Assembly: GCA_034231615.1 (NCBI GenBank)
Contig: CM067317.1
Location: 50,736,282-50,800,281, forward strand
Direction of reading: 5' to 3'
Length of the DNA stretch: 64,000 nucleotides
Source of the DNA: Meghimatium bilineatum
Lineage: Eukaryota; Mollusca; Gastropoda; Stylommatophora; Philomycidae
Positions 55,201 to 64,000 of the stretch are shown here, piece by piece. The translations under genes and the position numbers were made by a program. The notes beneath the pieces are model-generated. The model saw nothing but the letters and a program-made list of their open reading frames with translations, was not told where the DNA came from and searched no databases. Numbering within the stretch: position 1 is the first letter of the stretch; the number at the start of each line of letters is the position of its first letter.

Positions 55201-55870
55201 TTCAATAAGACCTATAACCATCAGCGTCATATAGGTGCCACATTGGAGAGATCAACATAAGAGGCTCTCCAAACACCTGTCTTCAGCCATTAACTGAGTG
55301 TTGAAAAATCATGCATGGACCATTCCTGATTAGAAACCAGATCATGACACACATGACATTCCCATAAGTGCTCCAACTCCCTTTCCAGTATCCTGACAAG
55401 AGTATGCAGACCCAGTATGTAAGTCCCAGTCAGATGTTGATTACCGGTATATGATTTTCAGATCTTTCTAGAGGACACACTTGACTTTCCCCTCTTAGAC
55501 CTGGTCATCCCTATTTTGTCATTCTTTGTATTTGCATATTATCACTTCCAGTGTCATCTTATTCATTCTTAATAAATCAATGATTGCCCTTATTAGGTCA
55601 GTCCTTTCTCTATTCAATATTGTGCCATCAACTACAGAATTACTTACCAATAAGTCTGCTCATTCGTTGCCTTTGATCCCTACATGACATTGGCAGTATA
55701 TCCATGTAACACTTTGGACAACTAAGTTTCTCAGTATCATGACCTACCGGTATTCTATTCTTTTCAAGCAACTTTCTATCATACTTAGAGAGTTGAATGT
55801 GTGAGTAGACATTTCAGTCACAAAAAGATTCAACTTCACTGCTTATTATTAAGGACCATTCCTTAATGTT
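55200..55870 (-). pseudogene. LINE tail and second RNase H remnant
   Basis: 55200-55320 reversed carries the W.P...-type tail (GGCACCTATATGACGCTGAT). From 55330, reversed text again follows the RNase H family (ATACAAAGAATGACAAAATA, GCAACGAATGAGCAG for GNE.AD). Heavily decayed. Confidence 0.6.
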
Positions 55871-55899
55871 GCCAATCCAGAATTTTGTTTTTCTACCTT

Positions 55900-57070
55900 T
55901 TCTCCTTTCACCCACAACTGTTAATTGCAAAATAGTTTTAGAATATGGAATGTGTCTCATTTCCTGATCAAATCAACCAAATTTACAAATTCATTACTAC
56001 CAGAAGTGGTTCTTGGCAATCAGCAAGTTTTTCTATTTGTTTCCAAAAAAATGTCTTTCTTTGCAGGTCTGCATACTAGAAATGTTCCTCGCCTCGTTCA
56101 TCTCATCAGGACATGCGTCTTCAAATTAAACACACCATTCAAATTAAAAAGTACTCATGAGCACTAACGATTACATGTATGCGGAGCTTGCTGTCTGAAA
56201 AGTGTTGAGAAACCCTGCTATAAGACATGTTTGGCGCTCTCCACCTTGTCAGACATCCTCTGACAGTTTGGTTATTTATATCTAAGACATGTCCTGTTTC
56301 TTCACAGCTGACCAGTCTTCTTGTGGCATATATGGTTCTGTGCATATACATACACATGCATGCTCGCATACACACATGCACATGGGTTTGTGAATGTTAT
56401 AGAGTGTTACTTACGGCCATGACTATGCATTTTACATGTGCGTTCACTAATAGGCGTCACTCTATCCTGTTCATCAGCTTTACTCTGACAACAGCGATAA
56501 ATTTTGTCCGCCACATAGCTACAAGCTGAAATGCACAAAAGTCAAAGCTATCTATTAAAAAACAGACTATTAAAATTACACACTAAAAGTAAAATATTGA
56601 AATAAACATCTTTATTCATTCTCAAATTAATGCTTGTTAACAGGATTTAGTCCAAAAAAATTCATTCATTGTCTCAATGTTTACAGTTTTTTGCGATATC
56701 TGTGCTTTTTGTTTGACTTATCTAACAGAATGATTATTAGATCCCTTTTGATAATAGCATTGAAAAACTAGTAATGGAAAATATTGTTGCTGGAACTGGG
56801 GTAGGGCCCCACAAGGCAACGATGTACACTAGACACTTCAGAGTGTTTAGGCATGTTTTTAACTGCATCAGGTCAACTTGCTCCCATTTGTTCAGAGTGT
56901 CAATTTTTTGGTAAATGGACTGAAACTAGAAGTCAATACCATTAAATACTTACAGATCTTGCATGAGCAGCAATGGAAGTACCGGTATTAAAAAATAAAT
57001 AAAGATTAGACTTGAAATAGCCTCGGCTGCAGTGTCCAGATTAAATACCTTATAGAAGAGCAAAATAAGT
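55900..57070. other. Unclassified stretch
   Basis: 56235-56284 resembles 41325-41372 (CACCTTGTCAGACATCCTCT, then TTTGGTTATTTATA). Forward frame 56227-56529 and reverse frame 56139-56381 overlap and have no family features. Otherwise AT-rich. Confidence 0.4.
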
Positions 57071-57074
57071 ACAG

Positions 57075-57710
57075 CAGTGAAGTACCTATTAAATCTCTAA
57101 TAATAACTATTCTTTTGTATTATTGTGAGAGTTGGATAGCTACAATAGAAATAGAGAGGAGAATACAGGCTTTTGAAAACAAATTTTACAGGCAAATATT
57201 ACGTATAAATTCACCATCAAGTGCCGTCTCTGCAACGAAGGTTGGCTGCAACAGACCACCAACATCCCATCTCTTGTCTTGATGGTGAACTCTGCTAGAC
57301 TGTAACCTGTCCATCTTGTGATGTTACTCTCCCACTTGTATCTCTGCCTACTTCTTACTCGCTATCCATTATACAGATTATAAAACCAGCATATACAGAA
57401 GAAAAATAAATACTCTTGCAGGTCAACAAGAACATCTCATGACGGTGGTGAAGTGTCGAAACTGTGTGGTTTGGCCACATGATGAGACAAGATTCTCTTT
57501 CTAAAACTTTCCTGCATGAAACAATTCAGGGTGGAAGAAGAGGAGTTTAGAAGAAAATATGAATTGATATTATTAAAGACGACATGATTAAGATTCTCCA
57601 GACTTAAACAATCAACTGAGAACAGGGAGGCATAGCAGAATTTTTGTGTTGATGTTTCCAGAGTGGTACACCTACGACCCTGAAGGCTTATGGGTTTGAT
57701 GATGATGAGT
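57075..57710 (+). pseudogene. LINE 3' half split by an opposite-strand LINE end
   Basis: Before the insert: ESWIATIEIERRIQAFENKF then YRQILRIN. After it: DSLSKTFLHETIQGGRRG and 'TPTTLKAYGFDDDE'-like tail text, the same order as in 13440-13708. A reversed LINE 3' end (57213-57365) is inserted between. Confidence 0.7.
57213..57365 (-). mobile_element. Short LINE 3' end, nested
   Basis: 'ACCATCAAGTGCCGTCTCTG' and AACGAAGGTTGGCTGCAA followed by 'GACTGTAACCTGTCCATC' and 'TTGTATCTCTGCCTAC' are the same as 62430-62570, the 3' end of the LINE inside the hAT element. Confidence 0.8.
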
Positions 57711-57837
57711 GTCCCGAAAGAAAGCTGTATTCTGGAAAATTCTGGAAATAATATGCCACCTGAATAATTGACATCTATGGGAACCAACCCTCTCACCTAA
57801 GTTTTCATTGTCTTATTTTAGTTTTTGTTGTTCATCC

Positions 57838-58440
57838 ATCACAGGTGAAGATAACCATTTGTTACATCCACTTTTAAAATTCAGTTAGAGTTATGTGCTT
57901 AATTATGAGTTTGTAGATGGCTAATAAGTCCTATTCTGACCGCAAATGTTCTACAACAGTTCGGGCTTGGGATGACCCCTGTAGATGGTTTTTGGTGTAG
58001 GTGACTTTCTAGCTCCTCTCTACTGTTGAGCTGCTGCATTTCTTCTCTTTTCACACGATGCTGCACCTTTTTTTTACTGTAGAGCGCGATGGACCTCAAT
58101 TTTGTGCAAGTTTTCCCATGTATCTTGGTTTATTTCAAAGACTTTCAGTGAGGTCTTTAACAAGTCTTTGTAGTGCTTCTTTTGGCCACCTTGAGATCAT
58201 ATGTCCTTCTGCAACTCCAGATGACTTGTCCAATGAATCTGTGTCTGCATCAGAATAGTTTCAATGATACCAGATCAGTCAAAGATAGTGGTATCTAGAA
58301 TATTGTCTTGCAATCTGATGGTCATAACTTTTCTGAGACAAGTTATGTGGAAGTGATTGAGTTCCTCACATGTCATCTATACACAGTCCATGTTTCACCA
58401 TAGAAACAACATTTTAAACAAACAGGCATAAACACATTAA
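57838..58440 (-). pseudogene. LINE 3' part with C2H2-like tail
   Basis: Reverse frame 58099-57899 reads KREEMQQLNSREELESHLHQ and PNCCRTFAVRIGLISHLQTH: a finger resembling C-x2-C ... H-x3-H with altered spacing. The 3' end matches 42045-42480 and 43680-43920. Upstream (58100-58440) reversed text fits the RT C-terminal region. Confidence 0.7.
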
Positions 58441-58654
58441 CGAGTAGTGATTATCTGAACTAGCAGTGATGCCCTCGGGCAACCCCATAGGAATTCAATC
58501 TCTTTCAGCTGATTGAAAAGGTATACATGCTGTGAATTCCTATTATCTCCCTAAGCAATTCAAAACTTGATAAATCTATTTATAAAAGTATCATTCACCA
58601 TGGTATCCTCACCCAAAAGATGCAGACATAAGGAATTCACTCTGCCCCTTTTAT

Positions 58655-59290
58655 AGTTCTTATTGTACATGCCATGTGACAGTTATCATGTCTTTCCATA
58701 GCCTTCTATTTCGTGTGCTATTAATCATTTCCAATACCAATGTTCTCCGATGCCACAATGATAGGTTGGCAAGCATATTCTTCCTTGGTCTTCCCCTACC
58801 CCTCTTGCTTTTCAACTTGCCTGTTGTTACAATGTATTCCATCATTTCTCTTCTCATGTGCCCAAAAATTGTGAGTTCTCTTTCTGATGTGGGCAAGCAG
58901 CTTTCTTTTTTAATTAACTTCTTTCAAGATATCTTCATTATGATTTTTCTCTGACCATCTGTTGCCTCAAAACAATTTTTCACTATTCTGATGAGTGTCC
59001 AAGATTCACTTCCATACATCAGAAATGGTTCTATATCATTTTAAGAACTCTCTCACCTCAATTGATAAAGATATATTACATAGAATGGTATTCATCTTGT
59101 GAAATGTTGCTTTTGCTTGGAAAATTCTACATTTGACTTCTTTAATACATCTTTCGTCTGATGTTATTAATGTACCTAAATATTTGAATATGTTGACTTG
59201 CTTCAGACTGATCCCATCTACTTTGATGTTGCCTTCTGAAGAATATTTATTCTTCGATATTTATTCTTCATTAGTTTTCTGCTACTCAGA
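58655..59290 (-). pseudogene. LINE reverse-transcriptase C-terminus
   Basis: Reverse frame 58896-58660 reads TSERELTIFGHMRREMMEYI, VTTGKLKSKRGRGRPRKNML and NLSLWHRRTLVLEMINSTRN, ending WHVQ. It is related to but clearly older than 12411-13037. Upstream, 'ACTCATCAGAATAGTG' and reversed EVDGISLKQVN.FKYLGT-like text continue to about 59290. Confidence 0.75.
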
Positions 59291-59359
59291 CTAAGTTCTC
59301 TTGTTTTGACTTTCTTTTGCAATGATATTAATCATTTCCCCATTATCCATTGTCATAAT

Positions 59360-59530
59360 AATCACTTTGATTATTATTGTACCAAAGACCCATTTTAGGG
59401 CCTGCATGATTGTCTTGATGTCCATTCTCATACTGGATGTTGTTGTACTATAAGCCATACTTTTCAGCAATGACTTAGAATGACAAAGAAGCCCTAGTCC
59501 GATATTGACCTCCTCTGAAAAGAATCATTT
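59360..59530 (-). pseudogene. Small RNase H LINE remnant
   Basis: Reversed reading gives AYSTTTSSMRMDIKTIMQAL followed by KW, parallel to SSMRMEIEVVTAALNW at 9419-10028. No open frame beyond this. Confidence 0.55.
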
Positions 59531-59534
59531 GTGG

Positions 59535-61050
59535 TTATAACATCATTTTCTCCAGTGCTATCAGTTATTTATTTTTTATATCAGTTTTTTCATTGCACCA
59601 CTTCTTCTATTCCTTGTTGAGTGTGATTATAACCTTTCAATAAAGTGATATATTAATATTTTCACCAGCTGTTATCCATTCCTCCTATTTGAGTATTTCT
59701 TCAACAGATATAACCTATGCAATCATCTTCTCCACACCTGCCATCCACAACACTACTCGTTTTGAATCTTGAACCTTTAAATGTTTTCTTGTAGGGGATG
59801 CCTATTGTCATTAGTTACTCTATTTCACCAATGTCAGAGTATGTCCTCATATGAATCCCAGCATGTGTTTCATCATCACAATAGGGGTATCACATGTACA
59901 CCTGAGGGATATCACATGCACAACTGAGAGATTTACTCCTCTTTCTGCATACCCTTATTCTTAATGTGTTCCAAATGTTAAAATTGTGAAGTTTACAGTG
60001 TGAGTAGTACTCAAACCATAATATATCATTGGATGGGTCAGATGTAGAAAAAATCAGTTGCAGTCTGCTCTCAATCTAGTCCCTGATGTACCCACAAATC
60101 TGGTATGTTCTGATTGTTTTTCTTCCTATTCATTCAACTATGAAATTGCGGTGCAGGCTGTTATCATTTCATTATGGTATCTGTAACTGTAAGATAAGAT
60201 GTGTAGGCCTAAGGTAAGGTTATGACTTAGGAAGGTAGGTGATAAAGTAAAGTGATAGCCGATAGTTCAAGGTCTACACATCTAACTATAAGAAGACGCA
60301 CAAGATGGTACAAGTGGGGTAAATGGGCGTGTGATTTCTTGCTTGTACACATAGGCCCTACTGTGGAAGTGGAAGATTGATTGATTGGTCATGCTGTTGT
60401 GTCACATCCATCATATGTGCTGCCATCCACATCTATTATTGCTATTGTTTTTGACACGCTCGCAGACAAGTGGGGGGGGGGGGGGTCTGTCCCTGTATCT
60501 CGATGTTAGGTTGTTTTATGTTTTATTTTGCCTACTTTTATTCATCTTGACATTTGCCCTGTGTTACTTCAGCCACCTTCTTCCTGTTTAGGTTTGTTAC
60601 CCATGGTAGTGTTTGTGTAGCTATCTTATATACTCATAGTCCTAACAATACTTCATTACTAATGATTAACAGTAACAATTGTCTGGAAAGATACCTCAAC
60701 TATTAATTTCAAAATAGCATGGTCGGGCTATTATAGGGCCTAATGTGACAGTAGTAAGTTACTAACTCAACTGCGTGACACTGAGAGTGAGGCCATTCAC
60801 AATTGTTGGTTTGATTGTCATTCACCATTGTGATTTGTTCACATATCGTCTGAACTTTTTATTTAAACCTACCATTTATTATTAATCAGACCATGTTAAA
60901 GACGACTGTGTGTCATATATTTATCCAGAACCAGTTGATTAATTATAACAGGCCCTAATCCAACCGAACTAAATTGTGTCGTAGTATTGTAATTGAGAGC
61001 ATAGTTACCACCCAACTTTTTGGAAAATCCCAAATTCGGAGGACAAAAAA
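59535..61050. other. Unclassified stretch
   Basis: No coding family or clear repeat. A direct duplication GGGTATCACATG.ACA.CTGAG near 59885-59930 and a 14-G run at 60472-60485 are the only structure seen. Confidence 0.4.
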
Positions 61051-61089
61051 GCCCTATATATATATATATATCTATATAGATATCCCATG

Positions 61090-61242
61090 ATAGACATGGA
61101 CAGACAACATCAAGGAATGGACAGGGCTAGATATTTCCACACTCATCCGCATCGCTGACGATAGAATTCGCTGGAGGACTCTGTGTGCTGAAGCATCCAA
61201 TGTGGTACCCCTACGACCCTGAAGGGTTATGGGTTTATTGAT

Positions 61243-61245
<3 letters not shown>
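61090..61245 (+). pseudogene. LINE 3'-end fragment
   Basis: Forward reading: TWTDNIKEWTGLDISTLIRI, ADDRIRWRTLCAEASNVVPL and RP, then TAA-rich end 'GGTTATGGGTTTATTGATTG'. It is the clearest copy of a tail also at 3656, 13440 and 57700. It is followed at once by the AT microsatellite, which may have grown from the LINE tail. Confidence 0.8.
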
Positions 61246-61332
<87 letters not shown>

Positions 61333-61335
61333 TGT

Positions 61336-61400
<65 letters not shown>
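61244..61400. repeat. Two long (AT)n microsatellites
   Basis: (TA)n from 61244 to 61330 and 61341 to 61400, separated by CTTGTAGAC. Open frames reading alternating Ile-Tyr in both directions are artefacts. Confidence 0.97.
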
Positions 61401-61401
<1 letters not shown>

Positions 61402-61767
61402 CAGTGGCATAGCGAGGGAGGGGCTGTTGTGCGGACCGCCCCGGGCGGCATCATCGGAAGGATGGCAAATTTTCAAAAACTAAATATCCAACTACTAAAT
61501 TAACAATGCCATACTTGACAATGATAATTATAACACAGAACCTTTCCCAATCTTCAAAAGATAAAACAATAAAATGTACCTGGAAAAGGGCAGATGGTTG
61601 GTGTTTATGGTGTTATTTACGTTTATATATAAAATAATTTATATGCAGTAAAATGTACAAATATTAAGTTATATGAGAAATAAAACTGGATAATTAGGCC
61701 TAATCTTACTTTGAAGAGAAATATATAGCTGCAATCCACTAGAAGCATATGCGTTTGCAAATAGAAC

Positions 61768-62400
61768 ATGCGAAAAATTATAAACCCACCTTCAACCCTA
61801 GATAATACAGAAACTAAGTATGCTGCTTGTTGCAGTAACCATACTTTGTATCTGGTGAAAGTACACACAGCGTCAATAGCAGGGGACTCAGTTACGTTTT
61901 TTGGTACTATGGATAGTTTTAAATTATTTTTCGTCTTTCACTTACCGCTGGAAAGTTCTTGCCGACATTGCAGGTCAAGGTGTCAAACGCCTTATTGAAA
62001 CACGCTGAAGTGTAAGGTAAGAAACTACAGCGATCATGAAGATCCATTATAATGAGATTATTGAAGTCCTGGAATCACTTTCGTAGAACATAAAAGAAAA
62101 TGCAGACACGATCAGACGCTGGGATCCTACTTCCTGATCTCCAGTTGTAATTTTTGGCCTTACTTGGATTATGAAATCGAGTTCTTTGTGAAATAAATTA
62201 TACACATTTGTATCTCCAGACGAAAAGTCTAAATGTGCATCAATGTGCAATGAAAATTCAAGCATTACATTTGTTCGTAGTCGACAACCATGATGTTATG
62301 GTCAACGACGCATTGGATTATCCTAAAAATGTTTGTGTAGATCTAGGCATGATATAGCTCCTCATCGAATAAAAAAAAAAAAAAAGATGGCAGGTGACAA
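61768..62400 (+). pseudogene. hAT transposase, N-terminal/middle remains (ZMYM1-like type)
   Basis: Forward frames give CCSNHTLYLVKVHTASIAGD then SVTFFGTMDSF; after a frameshift, RWKVLADIAGQGVKRLIETR then a stop where the family has Trp (TGG to TGA, about 61999). It continues TTAIMKIHYNEIIEVLESLS, and later KKKKKMAGDKAADVG up to the LINE junction. Pattern C..H.LNLV ... FFGT ... RW..L ... L.ETRW ... V is that of hAT transposases of the zinc-finger MYM-type-1-like group. Frameshifts and the nonsense codon make it inactive. Confidence 0.8.
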
Positions 62401-62418
62401 AGCTGCAGATGTTGGTTT

Positions 62419-63028
62419 CATCATCATCATCATCAAGTGCCGTCTCCGCAACGAAGGTTGGCTGCAATGTATCTCCAACATCGCCTGTCTCTTGTCTTGG
62501 TGGTGCACTCTGCTAGACTGTAACCTGTCCATCGTGTAATGTTACTCTCCCACTTGTATCTCTGCCTACCTCTTGCTCGCTTCCCTTTGACTTTACCCTC
62601 AAGTAAGGTCTTCAATAGGGTGTCATGTCTTTTAATGTGTCCAAAGTATTTTATTTGCCTGATCTTTATTTCTCTTAGTAGTTCTTTCTTCATATTAAGT
62701 GTTTTTAGCACCTCTTTATTTGTTTATTCTCTTTCCATGATGTTCTCCCTATTCTTCTATATACCCACATCTCAAAGGCATCAATTTTGTCTTCTAATTG
62801 TTTATTTAGTGTCCATGTTTCTGAGCCATACATTAATATGGAATAGATGTAGCATTTTATAATTCTCATTTTTAACTTGTTTGTAATTTGTTTAGATATT
62901 AATAATTTCCTCATGTCATTGAATGTACTTTTAGCCATTCCTATTCTCCTTTTAACTTCTGTTTCACATCTGCCATCATTTGTGACTATGTGTCCAAGAT
63001 ATTGATACTGTTTTACTTGTTGTAGTTT
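62419..63028 (-). mobile_element. 5'-truncated LINE inside the hAT transposon, 12-bp target duplication
   Basis: AGATGTTGGTTT lies on both sides (62407-62418 and 63029-63040). The 3' tail is (GAT)n, and reverse frames read KMRIIKCYIYSILMYGSETW, TLNKQLEDKIDAFEMWVYRR, KIRQIKYFGHIKRHDTLLK and KGKRARGRQRYKWESNITRW. One frame change occurs near 62708. The 3' end is shared with 57213-57365. Confidence 0.93.
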
Positions 63029-63030
63029 AG

Positions 63031-63572
63031 ATGTTGGTTTAAATTATATTAAATTAAGGCAAGAAATTTTCGAATCAATGGACAGAATAATACAAGAAAT
63101 CAAGACCAGTTTTCAGAAACTGCATGAGCTGGATGTTAAATACTCTTTCCTTACACCAAGCAACTTGTTAAATCCAGAATACAAGTGTGAAGTCGAAGAA
63201 GCTCAGCGACATCGATGTGAAAGAGTTTGAAATCGAAAGAGAGAGGTTACGCGATTTCGTCACTGTAGCTGATACAAAAGACCAAGATAAAGTTATGAAG
63301 GGGTCCTTCGAGCTTCTGTAGTGTATTCAACAATGCAACTATCAGTATTAGCGTGCCGAATATCGTGATAATGCTTCACATATTTTTTAACAAAAGATAT
63401 CAGCATGTGAACTAAGTTTCTCACAGTTAAAGTTAATAAAAAAAATTACTTAAGGTCTACCATGAGCTCCACAAGATTAAGTAATTTAGCCATTTTGTTA
63501 ATAGAACAAAGTATCACGGACGAAATTAATTTTAATGACGTCATAAACAATTTTGCCGCCCGTAAGGCTTGA
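63031..63572 (+). pseudogene. hAT transposase C-terminal remains
   Basis: Immediately after the LINE the transposase frame resumes: VGLNYIKLRQEIFESMDRII, KTSFQKLHELDVKYSFLTPS, then after a frameshift VKEFEIERERLRDFV. A degraded PNIVIMLHIF and CELSFSQLKLIKK follow. Finally YLRSTMSSTRLSNLAILLIE, ITDEINFNDVINNFAARKA and TGA (63570-63572). This is the C-terminal dimerisation block (E.SFS.LK.IK.YLRSTM...RL..LA.L.IE) of hAT transposases. Confidence 0.88.
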
Positions 63573-63737
63573 ACAGTTAAATAATAGTGTATTTTTATTT
63601 ATGTACTTAATATGTTTTCGTCCAGTATTTTACAATTACTGACTTATTTTTTTTTAAATGTCACAAGGGGGGGGGGGGGTATGATTCCGCCCCGGGCGCC
63701 ATTGACACACGCTACGTCACTGTATATATGCATATAT

Positions 63738-64000
63738 TCTCTATTGTCTTTCCCCAAGTGGTTTGTTATCCACTCTTGTCGTTAAGAGTAGGGGTGATTT
63801 GAGCTGGAGCTTGCGTTTTAAAGCCAGATGTGTGGCTTTGGATGTGCTACGACCGTGTCTGTTCAGGATGTCCCTGCTGTTTTCTATCCATCTTTTCCGT
63901 GGTCTTCTTCTGGTTTTGTACCCTGATCTCATTTGGTAATATGCCTGTATAGGCAAATTGTGATGCATTCTCATAATGTGACCAAACCACTTGATCTATC
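63738..64000 (-). pseudogene. LINE 3' end, continuing past the window
   Basis: Reverse frame 63974-63741 reads MRMHHNLPIQAYYQMRSGYK, TRRRPRKRWIENSRDILNRH, SKATHLALKRKLQLKSPLLL and ends LGERQ, matching 10163-10525. The remainder should lie beyond base 64000. Confidence 0.75.

Larger units (their letters stand above)
61402..63722 (+). mobile_element. Decayed hAT transposon, 2.3 kb, with transposase remains
   Basis: Ends CAGTGGCATAGCGAGGGAGG and, reversed, CAGTGACGTAGCGTGTGTCA: hAT-type inverted repeats matching both ends of the MITE at 36706-36880. Flanks TATATAGG and TATATATG are a 7/8 match, although in AT microsatellite context. The interior encodes transposase pieces in order on the + strand and carries a later LINE (62419-63028). 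A 13-G run lies at 63667-63679. Confidence 0.88.

Noticed and set aside
61227..61483. Open frames of alternating Ile and Tyr on both strands
   Set aside because: They are translations of (AT)n microsatellites and carry no protein signal; the same applies to similar stretches within 22453-22755 and 39882-40307.

Overview
The window looks like A+T-rich, intron-dense, transposon-packed nuclear DNA of an invertebrate animal. I lean towards a mollusc or another lophotrochozoan because several LINE types, Penelope-like elements, hAT, piggyBac-like and pogo-like elements and tRNA-derived SINEs occur together. That placement is an impression, not a demonstration. There are no bacterial-type operons, no genuine tRNA or rRNA genes and no CRISPR array.

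Only one host gene can be supported: the 3' part of a neprilysin/endothelin-converting-enzyme-like M13 zinc metallopeptidase on the + strand. Twelve exons between 9107 and 44169 splice in phase (1053 nt, 350 residues plus stop). They cover the whole catalytic half, including the HEITH zinc site, the ENIAD third-ligand motif, the DVH catalytic histidine and the C-terminal CELW. The exons for the N-terminal cytoplasmic/transmembrane part and the first half of the ectodomain were not found and should lie before base 1 (or, less likely, unrecognised in 1-9106).

Most of the remaining ~60 kb that I could classify is mobile-element material, much of it nested. 1-9106 holds decayed LINEs, a hAT-like element and an apurinic-endonuclease/RNase H LINE mosaic. 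9.1-21 kb holds exons 1-5 with short LINE insertions, SINEs and two minisatellites, one of which grew inside a SINE. 21.6-24.5 kb and 39.5-41.3 kb hold two related Penelope-like copies. 28.5-32.1 kb holds two LINEs, one with a clear 11-bp target duplication. 35.8-38.8 kb is a piggyBac-like element carrying a pogo-like fragment, two LINEs and a 175-bp hAT MITE. 43-46 kb repeats the theme with a piggyBac-like element inserted at TTAA inside a pogo-like element. 46-60 kb, downstream of the gene, is more LINE/SINE debris with three tandem arrays. 61.4-63.7 kb is a decayed hAT transposon with recognisable transposase pieces, interrupted by a LINE; the 175-bp MITE at 36.7 kb is an internally deleted relative of it.

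No new multi-gene biological system is visible. The most informative content is the readable insertion order of the elements, the parent/MITE hAT pair, a SINE that seeded a 14-unit satellite, and a possible SINE-LINE partnership through a shared 3' tail.
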